DNA from: Methylosinus sp. LW4
GTDB lineage: Bacteria; Pseudomonadota; Alphaproteobacteria; Rhizobiales; Beijerinckiaceae
DNA: 64,000 bases
Reading direction: 5' to 3'
Assembly: GCF_000379125.1 (NCBI RefSeq)
Contig: NZ_KB900626.1
Location: 498,014-562,013, forward strand
Shown here piece by piece: positions 35,257-43,060 of the stretch (its first letter is position 1; the number at the start of each line of letters is the position of its first letter). A program made the translations under genes and the position numbers. The notes under the pieces are model-generated. The model had not been told where the DNA came from and did no database searches. It saw nothing but the letters and a program-made list of their open reading frames with translations.

Positions 35257-35693
35257 CGCGTCGCTCCGGTGAGCCAATTGACGTCGATCTCCGCGCGCGC
35301 GCCAGCGACGCCGATCGTCAGCCCGCCGCCCGAGGAGCCGCCATCGGGGAAAAAGGCGATGGCGCCGCGCGCGGGCTCCGTCCGCTCGCGCGCCGAAACG
35401 GCCAGCTCTATAGCGGCGTCCTCCGGCAGCGCCGTCTCGGCGACGGCCGGAGAAAAGAAAGCTTTGCGCCGCAGGTCGATCGTCAGCGCCTGCTCGCTGG
35501 CGGTGGAGATGGCGCGCATGCGCGTCGCCCGCAGTCCGGCGCAGAGCGCGCGCGTCGCGCTCTCGACGCGCAGGCGCGGCGACGGCCGGCGTGCGAATTG
35601 GCCCGCCATTCCGGCGAGCAGCGCGATGATCAGCAGAATGGCGAGCGTCTCCAGCAAGGAGAAGCCGCGCCGACGCGTGCGCGGCGGCTTCAT
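35241..35693 (-). CDS. gspH: Type II secretion pseudopilin GspH
   Basis: A 150-residue pseudopilin with cleavage site RRRGFSLLETLAILLIIALL (Gly-Phe, Glu at +5) and a GspH-type domain containing AIAFFPDGGSSGGGLTIG, the conserved loop of FimT/GspH proteins. It links tip and shaft of the pseudopilus. It overlaps gspF by four bases and gspI by 16. Confidence 0.9.
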   Translation of the reverse strand: MKPPRTRRRGFSLLETLAILLIIALLAGMAGQFARRPSPRLRVESATRALCAGLRATRMRAISTASEQALTIDLRRKAFFSPAVAETALPEDAAIELAVSARERTEPARGAIAFFPDGGSSGGGLTIGVAGARAEIDVNWLTGATRCAFH

Positions 35694-36910
35694 CGCAGAG
35701 CGAGATCATTGATGCCGAGAACGGCGTCCATTACCGTCATCACCAGCCCGCCGACGACGGCGGCGATGAGGATCGTCAGGCTCGGCGTGATGAGGCCGAC
35801 GGCGCGCTCCAGGCTGCGCTGCGTCTGCCGCTCGAACATCGCCGCGAGGCGCAGCAGCATGTCGTCGAGCCGCCCGGCCTCCTCGCCGATGCGCGCCATC
35901 GTCGCCGTCGTCGGCGGAAGACGCTCGACCCGCTCCAGGGCGGAGCTCAGCGCGCCGCCGCCGCGCACGGACTCGATCACCTTGGCCAGCTCCGCCGAGA
36001 AATAGCGATCCGACAGCACGGCCCGCGCGCTCTCGAGGCCTTGCAGCAGCGGCACGCCGGCCTTCAGCGAGGAGCCGAGCGTGTAGGCGAAGCGCGCCGT
36101 CTGCAATTTGGCGCTCAGCGGCCCGGCATAGGGCAGAGCGAGCAGCGCGCGATCGAAACGCACGCCGAAATCCGGGCTCGCCGCCGCATAGCGGCGCAGC
36201 GAGACGATGAGCGCGATGATGAGCGCGAGCGCGCCGACGGCCCATCGCCAATGCGCCGCGACATCGATGACGAATTGCAGGCCCGCCGGCATGGGCTGGC
36301 CGCTGTCGACGAAGATCGGCGCGATATTGGGAACGAGCGCGCTCAGCACCACGGCTGTGGAGACGATCGCCAGCACGATCAGCAGCGCCGGATAGACGAG
36401 CCCGCTCTGAATGCGCGCGCGCATCTCGAGGCGGCGCTCCAAAATATCGGCCATGTCGCCGAGCGCCTGCGCCGCATTGCCCATCGTCTCGCCAGCGCGC
36501 ACGATGTTGATGTAATCGGGGCCGAAGAGATCGGTCCGCGTCGCCAGCGCGTCGGAGAGAGACGCGCCATCGACGACGCGCCGCAATATTTCGTCCGCCA
36601 GCGCGCGCAAGGCGGGCGTCGCGCTCTGCGTCGAAAGCAGCCGCAGGCTGTGGTCGAGCGGAACGTCGGCCTGCTCCAGCGTCGCGAACTCGCGCGTGAA
36701 GGAGGCGATATCGGCGGGCGAGGGCTTGCGCGCGCCAAATTGCAGAGACAGCAGCGAGCCCTTGGCGCCGGCGCGCGTCTCGCGCAGCGAGAGCGGCGTG
36801 AGCCCGCGTCGCCACAATGCGTCCTCGGCGTCCTCGCTGGAGCGCGCTTCTATGTCGCCCTCGATCAGATCGCCGATCGACGAATAGGCGCGATAGCGAA
36901 AATTGGACAT
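35690..36910 (-). CDS. gspF: Type II secretion inner-membrane platform protein GspF
   Basis: A 406-residue protein with the two-repeat GspF/PilC layout: an N-terminal cytoplasmic segment (YRAYSSIGDLIEGDIEARS), first T2SF domain with FTREFATLEQADVPLDHSL, membrane helices near residues 170-195 and 220-240, and a second T2SF domain with RFAYTLGSSLKAGVPLLQGL. The last helix ends the protein. It forms the platform contacted by the ATPase. One base separates it from gspE. Confidence 0.96.
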   Translation of the reverse strand: MSNFRYRAYSSIGDLIEGDIEARSSEDAEDALWRRGLTPLSLRETRAGAKGSLLSLQFGARKPSPADIASFTREFATLEQADVPLDHSLRLLSTQSATPALRALADEILRRVVDGASLSDALATRTDLFGPDYINIVRAGETMGNAAQALGDMADILERRLEMRARIQSGLVYPALLIVLAIVSTAVVLSALVPNIAPIFVDSGQPMPAGLQFVIDVAAHWRWAVGALALIIALIVSLRRYAAASPDFGVRFDRALLALPYAGPLSAKLQTARFAYTLGSSLKAGVPLLQGLESARAVLSDRYFSAELAKVIESVRGGGALSSALERVERLPPTTATMARIGEEAGRLDDMLLRLAAMFERQTQRSLERAVGLITPSLTILIAAVVGGLVMTVMDAVLGINDLALR

Positions 36911-36911
36911 G

Positions 36912-38648
36912 TCAATCGACCTGCGTCACGCGCAGCACCTCGTCGACGCTGGTCTCGCCGCGCCATGCCTTGCCCATGCCGCATTGATACATCGTCGTCA
37001 TGCCGGCTTCGCGCGCCGCCGCCGTCATTGTCGCCTCGGGCGCCGCCTCGCAGACGAGCCGTCGCATCGGCTCGGTCATGATGAGCATTTCCGCGATGGT
37101 CGAGCGGCCGGCATAGCCCGTGTGGCGGCATGCGGGACAGCCGACCGGCTGCCTGAGCCGCTCCGGCTCGCGCGTGAAGGCCTCGCCGGCGAGGCGGCTG
37201 CGCCAGCTCGCGCGCTCCGGCAGCGGGCTGCTGCAGGATGGGCAGAGACGCCGCACCAGGCGTTGCGCCATGATCGCCTTCACCGTCGAGGCGATGAGAT
37301 AGGGCTCGACGCCCATGTCGATGAGGCGCGTGATCGAGCCCACCGCGCTATTGGTGTGCAGCGTCGAGAAGACGAGATGGCCGGTCAGTGACGATTGTAT
37401 GGCGATCTTCGCCGTCTCGGCGTCGCGAATCTCGCCGATCATGATGATATCCGGGTCCTGGCGCAGCATGGCGCGCAGGCTGGTCGGAAAATCGAGGCCG
37501 ATGGCCGGCTGCACCTGCACCTGATTGACGCCGGCGAGCTGATATTCGATCGGGTCCTCGACAGTGAACACTTTCACTTCTGGATTGGCCAGCTCCTTGA
37601 GCGCCGTGTACAGCGTCGTCGTCTTGCCGCTGCCGGTCGGGCCGGTGACGAGCGCGATTCCATTGGGGCTGCGCATCACCTTGCGCAGCGAGGCGATGAC
37701 GCCGGGCTCGAAGCCGAGCGCCTCGAAATCGAGCGCCACCTGGCTGCGGTCGAGAATGCGCAGCACGATGCTCTCGCCATGCGCGGTCGGAATGGTGGAG
37801 ACGCGAAAATCGATATCGACGCCGCGCACGGCGAGCTTGATGCGCCCGTCCTGCGGCAATCGCCGCTCGGCGATATCGAGCCGCGCCATGATTTTTATGC
37901 GCGAGGTGATGGCGGCCTTCAATCCCGGCGGCAGCGTGTCGACCGTGCGCAGCGCGCCGTCGATGCGATAGCGCACCTGCACCGCGTCGAGTCCCGGCTC
38001 TATGTGAATATCGGAAGCGCGCGCCTCGATCGCGCCGCCGACGATCTGATTGACGCGCCGAATGACCGGCGCCTCATTGGCGATGTCGCGCAGGCGCTGC
38101 AGATCGAAATCGCTGGCGTCTTCCGCGCGTATGTCGGCCTCGACGAGCGCCGAGCCCTCGGAGCGCTCGCCATAGAGGCTGGCCCAGGCTTTCTCGAACA
38201 GCGCCGGCGTCGCGATGCGCAATTCGAGCGCGAGGCCCGTGGAATAGGCGAGCGCCTCCATCGGGCCGTTCTCCAGCGGATCGGTGACGGCGAGTGTCAG
38301 CCGCTCCTGCGTCGCGGCGAGCGGGAGAATCCCATTGGCGCGGATGAATTTCTTCGGGATTTTCGCCTCGAGCACCGGCTCGCCGGGCGTCTCCTCCGCC
38401 GACATAACGGGAATGCGCAGAAATCTGCCGAGATGAATGCAGAGATCATTCTCGGAAACGAGGCCGAGCTTGGTCAGCACATGATCGAAACGCTCGCCGC
38501 TCTGCCGCGCGGCGCGCTGCGAGCGTTGCAGCGCCAGCTCGTCGACGACCTTCTCGCTCAGCAGATAAGCGCCGAATTGCTCCAGCAGCGCAGCGCCGTC
38601 GATGTGCGGACGGGGCGGCGTCCCTTGCGAATATGCGCCGTCGATCAT
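36912..38648 (-). CDS. gspE: Type II secretion ATPase GspE
   Basis: A 578-residue hexameric ATPase. Order: N-terminal N1E-like domain (FGAYLLSEKVV and FDHVLTKLGLVSENDL), Walker A GPTGSGKTTTLY, Asp box TVEDPIEYQLAGVNQVQV, Walker B RQDPDIIMIGEIRDAETA, His box LVFSTLHTNSA and the zinc-binding CPSC...CPAC pair near the C-terminus. It powers pseudopilus assembly. ATG 38648 is the first methionine before the family-like region. First gene of the minus-strand gsp block. Confidence 0.97.
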   Translation of the reverse strand: MIDGAYSQGTPPRPHIDGAALLEQFGAYLLSEKVVDELALQRSQRAARQSGERFDHVLTKLGLVSENDLCIHLGRFLRIPVMSAEETPGEPVLEAKIPKKFIRANGILPLAATQERLTLAVTDPLENGPMEALAYSTGLALELRIATPALFEKAWASLYGERSEGSALVEADIRAEDASDFDLQRLRDIANEAPVIRRVNQIVGGAIEARASDIHIEPGLDAVQVRYRIDGALRTVDTLPPGLKAAITSRIKIMARLDIAERRLPQDGRIKLAVRGVDIDFRVSTIPTAHGESIVLRILDRSQVALDFEALGFEPGVIASLRKVMRSPNGIALVTGPTGSGKTTTLYTALKELANPEVKVFTVEDPIEYQLAGVNQVQVQPAIGLDFPTSLRAMLRQDPDIIMIGEIRDAETAKIAIQSSLTGHLVFSTLHTNSAVGSITRLIDMGVEPYLIASTVKAIMAQRLVRRLCPSCSSPLPERASWRSRLAGEAFTREPERLRQPVGCPACRHTGYAGRSTIAEMLIMTEPMRRLVCEAAPEATMTAAAREAGMTTMYQCGMGKAWRGETSVDEVLRVTQVD

Positions 38649-38784
38649 CGTCGCCACTCGTCGAAAAATCTCAAAATGTCCCCGCTGCGGTCTGCTGGCC
38701 AAGCTCTGGCGCTTCGCGGGATCGGATGGTAGCCTCGCAGCGTTCCAGGCGCAATCGCGCCGAGCAGCGAACGAGCGAGCGTCA

Positions 38785-39438
38785 ATGTCGTCGGCGTCGA
38801 TGGAGCCGAGGCGCCGCCCCCTCGGCCGGGGCCGGCGCGCGTCTCATATTTTGTTATTTTTCGCGGCGATCGCGTCCGTTTGTCTCGTCGCGCCGCGCGC
38901 TGTGGCGGGAACGTCATATTTATTCGCTACGGCAGAGGCCTGCGTCGCTTCCGGGCGATTCTCGCGACAGGGCTGCGCGCATGCATTCGGCAATTCGCTG
39001 ATCGAATTGCGCGAGCGTATCGCGCGCTTCTCGACGCGTTGGAAATGCGAAGCGAAATATCGTCTATGCGAGAAGGATGCGGACGCCGAGGAGGCCTATC
39101 GGCCGACATTGCTCGGCGTCGAGATCATGACCGGCGGCGCGCCGACGGTGACGCCGGTCATCGCGGTGGAGACGCCGCCGCGAGCGTTCGTGGCGCAGCC
39201 GATCTCACACGCGATCGAGCCGACGCCGCATATCGTCGCCGGCTTCGCGCCTATTCTGCCCGTCGGGCGCTTTCAGGCGAAAGCGAAGGCCGCCGCGGAG
39301 CAAGCCTCACAGAGTTCGGAAGAAGAAGAGGCTGTCGATATCGACGCGCCGCCGCCGCGCGAGGATGTCGGCCCGGCGCGGCGCGAATCCTCCGCGGCGC
39401 GGCGCCAACGCCTGCGCGCGGCGCCCTTCGTCGAGTGA
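38785..39438 (+). CDS. DUF1190-like exported protein
   Basis: A 217-residue protein with an N-terminal hydrophobic segment (ILLFFAAIASVCLVAP) serving as signal or anchor. The mature part has YLFATAEACVASGRFSRQGCAHAF, the Cys pattern of DUF1190 (YgiB-like) proteins, and then a Glu- and Pro-rich low-complexity tail. It is divergent from gspE and lies inside the secretion locus, so it may be a substrate or accessory factor. Family assignment is tentative. ATG 38785 is chosen for the signal; 38800 is an alternative. Confidence 0.6.
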   Translation: MSSASMEPRRRPLGRGRRASHILLFFAAIASVCLVAPRAVAGTSYLFATAEACVASGRFSRQGCAHAFGNSLIELRERIARFSTRWKCEAKYRLCEKDADAEEAYRPTLLGVEIMTGGAPTVTPVIAVETPPRAFVAQPISHAIEPTPHIVAGFAPILPVGRFQAKAKAAAEQASQSSEEEEAVDIDAPPPREDVGPARRESSAARRQRLRAAPFVE

Positions 39439-39641
39439 TGCGAGCGAAAGGGTTTCGCCTCATCGTTCGTCTCGGCTCGCCGACGGAGGAGAACCGTCTT
39501 AAGCTTTGCCGTAAATGAAAAAAATGCTATTGCCGTCTGCGCTGGCCGACCGTTTCGACAAACGTCTCATTTCGTCGTCGCTGGATCGGATTTGATGGCC
39601 AGCCCTGAAAGTCGAACGAATCTATTGAGAGGGAGAGAAAT

Positions 39642-40520
39642 ATGCTGAGAAGTGGCTTGCTCGCCAGCGCTGTTCTGGTTGCGTCTTCGAGCTTCGCGCT
39701 CGCTTTGGATTTCGATCCTGGCGCGCGCGTCAATTCCTGCAGAGGCCTGCCCAACAATGCGACGCTGACGTCGGCCCTCCGGGCGGCCGTCAAAAGCGGC
39801 GCAAACAATGGCGGTCTCGGCTTCAACATGTGGGCAACCGTCGTCGCCAATGACGGAACCGTCTGCGCGGTCGCCTTTTCGGGTGGCTCCTTTACCGATC
39901 AATGGCTGGCGAGCCGCGTGATCTCGGCTCAGAAAGCCGCGACGGCGAATAGTCTGAGCCTCGGCAAAGTCAGCAGCGGCGCGGCTTCTCCCAATGGCGC
40001 GCTGGCTTTGTCCACCGCCAATCTCTATGCGGCCGTTCAGCCGGGCGGCAGTCTCTATGGCCTGCAGTTCAGCAATCCGGTCGATCCGACCGACGCCTAT
40101 TTCCAGCGCAACGGACGGCCCGACGATCCGGCGACCTTCGGCACCGCCAATGATCCGATGGTCGGGCGCCCGATCGGCGGCGTCAATGTTTTCGGCGGCG
40201 GCCTCGCTCTGTTCAGCTCGGCAGGCGGGAAGGTCGGCGGCGTCGGCGTCAGCGGCGACACCTCCTGCACCGATCATCAGGTGGCTTGGCATTTGCGCCG
40301 CGGCCTCAATCTCGATTACCTCAAGACCGCTGGCGTCGGCGGCGTGGCGCCCAATGCGTCGAACCCCGACACGATCATCTATGACATACCCGACAATGTC
40401 GGCGGAACGACGGGCGGCAATGGTCTCAGCGTAAAAGGATTTGGGCATCCCAAATGCTTGAATACTCCCACCCTCAATGGCGACAATCTGACGCCGGCCG
40501 GTCTGGAAGCCGTGCGCTGA
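39642..40520 (+). CDS. Secreted GlcG/HbpS-family heme-binding-like protein
   Basis: A 292-residue exported protein with a signal peptide (LLASAVLVASSSFALA). The body matches the GlcG/HbpS (DUF336) fold: LTSALRAAVKSGANNGGLGFNMWATVVANDG shortened to its core, SRVISAQKAATANSLSL, and the glycine-rich GGVNVFGGGLALFSSAGGKVGGVGVSGD. HbpS-type proteins bind heme or act as sensors. Position between gspE and gspL and the strong ribosome binding site (GAGAGGGAGAGAAAT) suggest a substantial exported product, possibly a type II substrate; this is inference. Confidence 0.88.
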   Translation: MLRSGLLASAVLVASSSFALALDFDPGARVNSCRGLPNNATLTSALRAAVKSGANNGGLGFNMWATVVANDGTVCAVAFSGGSFTDQWLASRVISAQKAATANSLSLGKVSSGAASPNGALALSTANLYAAVQPGGSLYGLQFSNPVDPTDAYFQRNGRPDDPATFGTANDPMVGRPIGGVNVFGGGLALFSSAGGKVGGVGVSGDTSCTDHQVAWHLRRGLNLDYLKTAGVGGVAPNASNPDTIIYDIPDNVGGTTGGNGLSVKGFGHPKCLNTPTLNGDNLTPAGLEAVR

Positions 40521-40555
40521 TCTTTCGGCGAGGTCGAGAAGCTGTCGAACATGAG

Positions 40556-40583
40556 GAGGAAGCGGCGGGCCGCTTCCTCTTTT
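40556..40583 (+). terminator. Rho-independent terminator after the heme-binding-like gene
   Basis: A perfect 10-base stem GAGGAAGCGG / CCGCTTCCTC with loop CGGG is followed by TTTTCTCT, 35 bases after the stop codon. Confidence 0.88.
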
Positions 40584-40703
40584 CTCTGGAAATCGCCGAC
40601 GGATCGGATCGAGATCGCCGGCGATTTCATATTCACAATCGTCGCCTGCTCGCGGGCCGAGCAGGCGAGCGATCGTTCTGCGGTCGGGAATGGCGAGGTC
40701 ACG

Positions 40704-41825
40704 ATGTCATCGTCGTCCATTTGGCGTAGAGAGCTTTTCGAAGGCTCGCTAGCGAGTTCCGCCAGTCGCGCGTGGAGCTGGTATCGCGCCGAGTTTTTCG
40801 CGCTCTTCTCGCCGGCGACGCTCGCATGGCTGCTCGATCGCGGCGAGCGGCGTCTGCTGCTGCGCGTCGGGCGAGGGCTCTTGCCGCTGCAATTGCTTTC
40901 CGCCGATGGTCAAGAGCTCGCCGAGCCCGTCTCGGCGGAGGAGCTGTCCCGCATCTCGATCGACGAAGCGCTGGAGCGTCGCGGCGCGACGCGCGCGGCG
41001 ACGAAGATCGTCGTGGAAATTCCGCGCGAGGCGTTTTTTGTTCGACGCTTCGATGCGCCGCTCGCCGCGCAGTCCGATCTGCCGCGCCTTCTCGCGGCGG
41101 AAGTGGAGCGCAAGACGCCTTTCCTGCTCGCCGATATCGTGCATGGCCATATCATCGAGCCGCATCCGCAATCGCCCGGCAAGCTCGCGGTCGAGCAATG
41201 GATTTTACGCCGCGATCTGCTGCCGCGGCTGCTCGACGGCTCCGGCCTTTCCGTCGATGATATCGACATTGTGCAGCCGGCGCTCGAGGGCGCAGCGCTC
41301 GTTCCCGCTCTCGCGCTCGGCCGCGCGGCGGAGGCGCCGCATCGGGAGCGCGCCGTGGCGCTGATCCTCGCCGTCCTCGCCATCGCCTTTCTTCTCGTCG
41401 GCGTTGGCGTCACGCTCTGGCGGCAGGACAATGAGGCGACGGCGCTCGATGTCGAGATCGCCGAAGTGTCGCGCCGCGCCGCAGATGCGCGTCAGCTCGC
41501 CGAGCAGGCCGCCGCCGAGAGCCGCCTTCTCGCCACGCTCCGTGGCGAGCGCGCGAAATATCCGGCCTTCGCCGATCTCTGGGAGGAAGCCTCGCGCCTT
41601 CTGCCGGACGGCGCCTTCGTTTCCGACATGCGCCTCGTCGAGGCGCGCGAGGGCGAGCGCTCGATAGAGATCGTCGGCCTCGCCGATTCGGCCGCCAGCC
41701 TTCCCGCGCTGTTCGATCGCTCCACGCTTTTCACGGACGCCAAGCTGACGGCGCCGATCACGCCCGATCCGATCGAGAAGCGCGAGACCTTCTCGCTGCA
41801 GGCCAGAGTGAGACGCAACCCATGA
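40704..41825 (+). CDS. gspL: Type II secretion protein GspL
   Basis: A 373-residue GspL/PilN-type protein. The cytoplasmic part (about 1-225) has an actin-like fold with KIVVEIPREAFFVRRF and AAEVERKTPFLLADIVHG; one membrane helix follows (ALILAVLAIAFLLVGVGVTL, about 226-248), then a periplasmic coiled coil and ferredoxin-like domain. It couples GspE to GspM and the platform. First gene of the plus-strand block L-M-C/N-D. ATG 40704 is the only start near a family-like N-terminus. Confidence 0.9.
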   Translation: MSSSSIWRRELFEGSLASSASRAWSWYRAEFFALFSPATLAWLLDRGERRLLLRVGRGLLPLQLLSADGQELAEPVSAEELSRISIDEALERRGATRAATKIVVEIPREAFFVRRFDAPLAAQSDLPRLLAAEVERKTPFLLADIVHGHIIEPHPQSPGKLAVEQWILRRDLLPRLLDGSGLSVDDIDIVQPALEGAALVPALALGRAAEAPHRERAVALILAVLAIAFLLVGVGVTLWRQDNEATALDVEIAEVSRRAADARQLAEQAAAESRLLATLRGERAKYPAFADLWEEASRLLPDGAFVSDMRLVEAREGERSIEIVGLADSAASLPALFDRSTLFTDAKLTAPITPDPIEKRETFSLQARVRRNP

Positions 41826-41826
41826 G

Positions 41827-42429
41827 ATGGTCACGCCGATGGCGCTGAGCTCGACATCCCTCTCGCATCCGCAATGGTCGCGGCGCGCGTTCTTCTTCGG
41901 CGTCAATGTGCTGGCCGCGCTGCTGCTCTATTTCATCGTCGTCGAGCCGCTGCGCGCCTTGCTCGCCGAGCGCGCCGAGGGAATCGTCGATCGGCGCGCG
42001 ACGCTCGCGCGCTATGCGGCCGTCGCCGCGCAGGAGAAGGCGGTGCGTCTCTATGCGCAGCAGGTGGCGGAGAGCAATGCGCAGGGCGAATTGCTCTCTG
42101 GCGCGACGGAGGGCGTCGTCGACGCCAATCTGCAAGCGCTGCTGAAGGCCGCGGCGGATCGCTCCGGCGCCACGGTGAATTCCATTCGCATGCTGCCCGC
42201 AAAGACCGTGAATGGCGCGTCGCTGGTCGGCGCGCGGCTCGATGTGAGCGGCTCGATCGAATCGCTGCATGCGCTGGTCCGATCGCTCGAGAGCGAGACG
42301 CCGCTGCTGCTGGCGCTGACGGCCTCGCTGCGTCGGCAAATGCCGGTCTGGGGCGCGCAGGCCGCCAATGACGGCATGCTCGCCGCGCAGTTCGACGTCT
42401 TCGGCGGCGCATCGAAGGAGCGCTCATGA
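41827..42429 (+). CDS. gspM: Type II secretion protein GspM
   Basis: A 200-residue protein with a short cytoplasmic N-terminus, one membrane helix (FFFGVNVLAALLLYFIVVEPL), a coiled coil and a periplasmic domain of GspM type (LQALLKAAADRSGATVNSIRM, LDVSGSIESLHALVRSLES). One base separates it from gspL and it overlaps the next gene by four bases. Confidence 0.88.
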   Translation: MVTPMALSSTSLSHPQWSRRAFFFGVNVLAALLLYFIVVEPLRALLAERAEGIVDRRATLARYAAVAAQEKAVRLYAQQVAESNAQGELLSGATEGVVDANLQALLKAAADRSGATVNSIRMLPAKTVNGASLVGARLDVSGSIESLHALVRSLESETPLLLALTASLRRQMPVWGAQAANDGMLAAQFDVFGGASKERS

Positions 42430-42965
42430 CGCGGGCGCTCGCCGCGCGCATTCGCGCGCTCATGCGCGAGCTGCGCTTGTCGCCGCTCGCCGCCATGCTG
42501 CTCGCGTCGCTGGCGGCGGTGGATGTCGCCGCTCTCGCTTTCGCGCTTCTCGCATGGATCGGCCCGGACGAATCCGCGTCGCCGGCGAAATCCGACTGGC
42601 GTCCGCCCAGCGCGCTCTCGCCCGCATCCAGGCCGGCGTCGCTCGCGCGCGAGGACGCGCAGACATTGTCGCGCCCCATCTTCTGGAAATCGCGGCGTCC
42701 GCGCCCGGCCGTCGCCAAATCCGATCGTGACGGATTCGCCGGAATTCCAACGGCGCCCGCGGGCCTCGCGCTCGCGGCGATCGTGCGCTCCGGCGGGGCC
42801 GTGCGCGCTTTCGTCGTTTCCAGCGACGAGCCGGAGGGCCGCTGGCTCACGCCCGGAGAATCCGTGCAGGGCTGGACGATCGCCGAGGTCGGCGAGCTGG
42901 AATTGAAGCTCGTCAATGGCGCGCAATCGGCGCGCCTGCAGCTCTATCCAGAGCAATTGCAATAA
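42426..42965 (+). CDS. GspC/GspN-like type II secretion protein
   Basis: A 179-residue protein: membrane helix near residues 22-45 (MLLASLAAVDVAALAFALLAWI), a proline-rich linker and a C-terminal HR-like domain with LALAAIVRSGGAVRAFVVSS and GRWLTPGESVQGWTIAEVG. That HR domain in GspC binds the secretin. The protein is shorter than classical GspC and lacks a PDZ domain, so the name is provisional; the position before gspD supports it. Confidence 0.8.
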   Translation: MTRALAARIRALMRELRLSPLAAMLLASLAAVDVAALAFALLAWIGPDESASPAKSDWRPPSALSPASRPASLAREDAQTLSRPIFWKSRRPRPAVAKSDRDGFAGIPTAPAGLALAAIVRSGGAVRAFVVSSDEPEGRWLTPGESVQGWTIAEVGELELKLVNGAQSARLQLYPEQLQ

Positions 42966-43060
42966 TATTCCATCGCTTTTGCGCGAGGAGGCGTGTGGCG
43001 TGTGACCGCCAATCATGTTAGGTGGCGTGAGCTTGTCTATTCGGCGTCCCAGAGGCGAAT

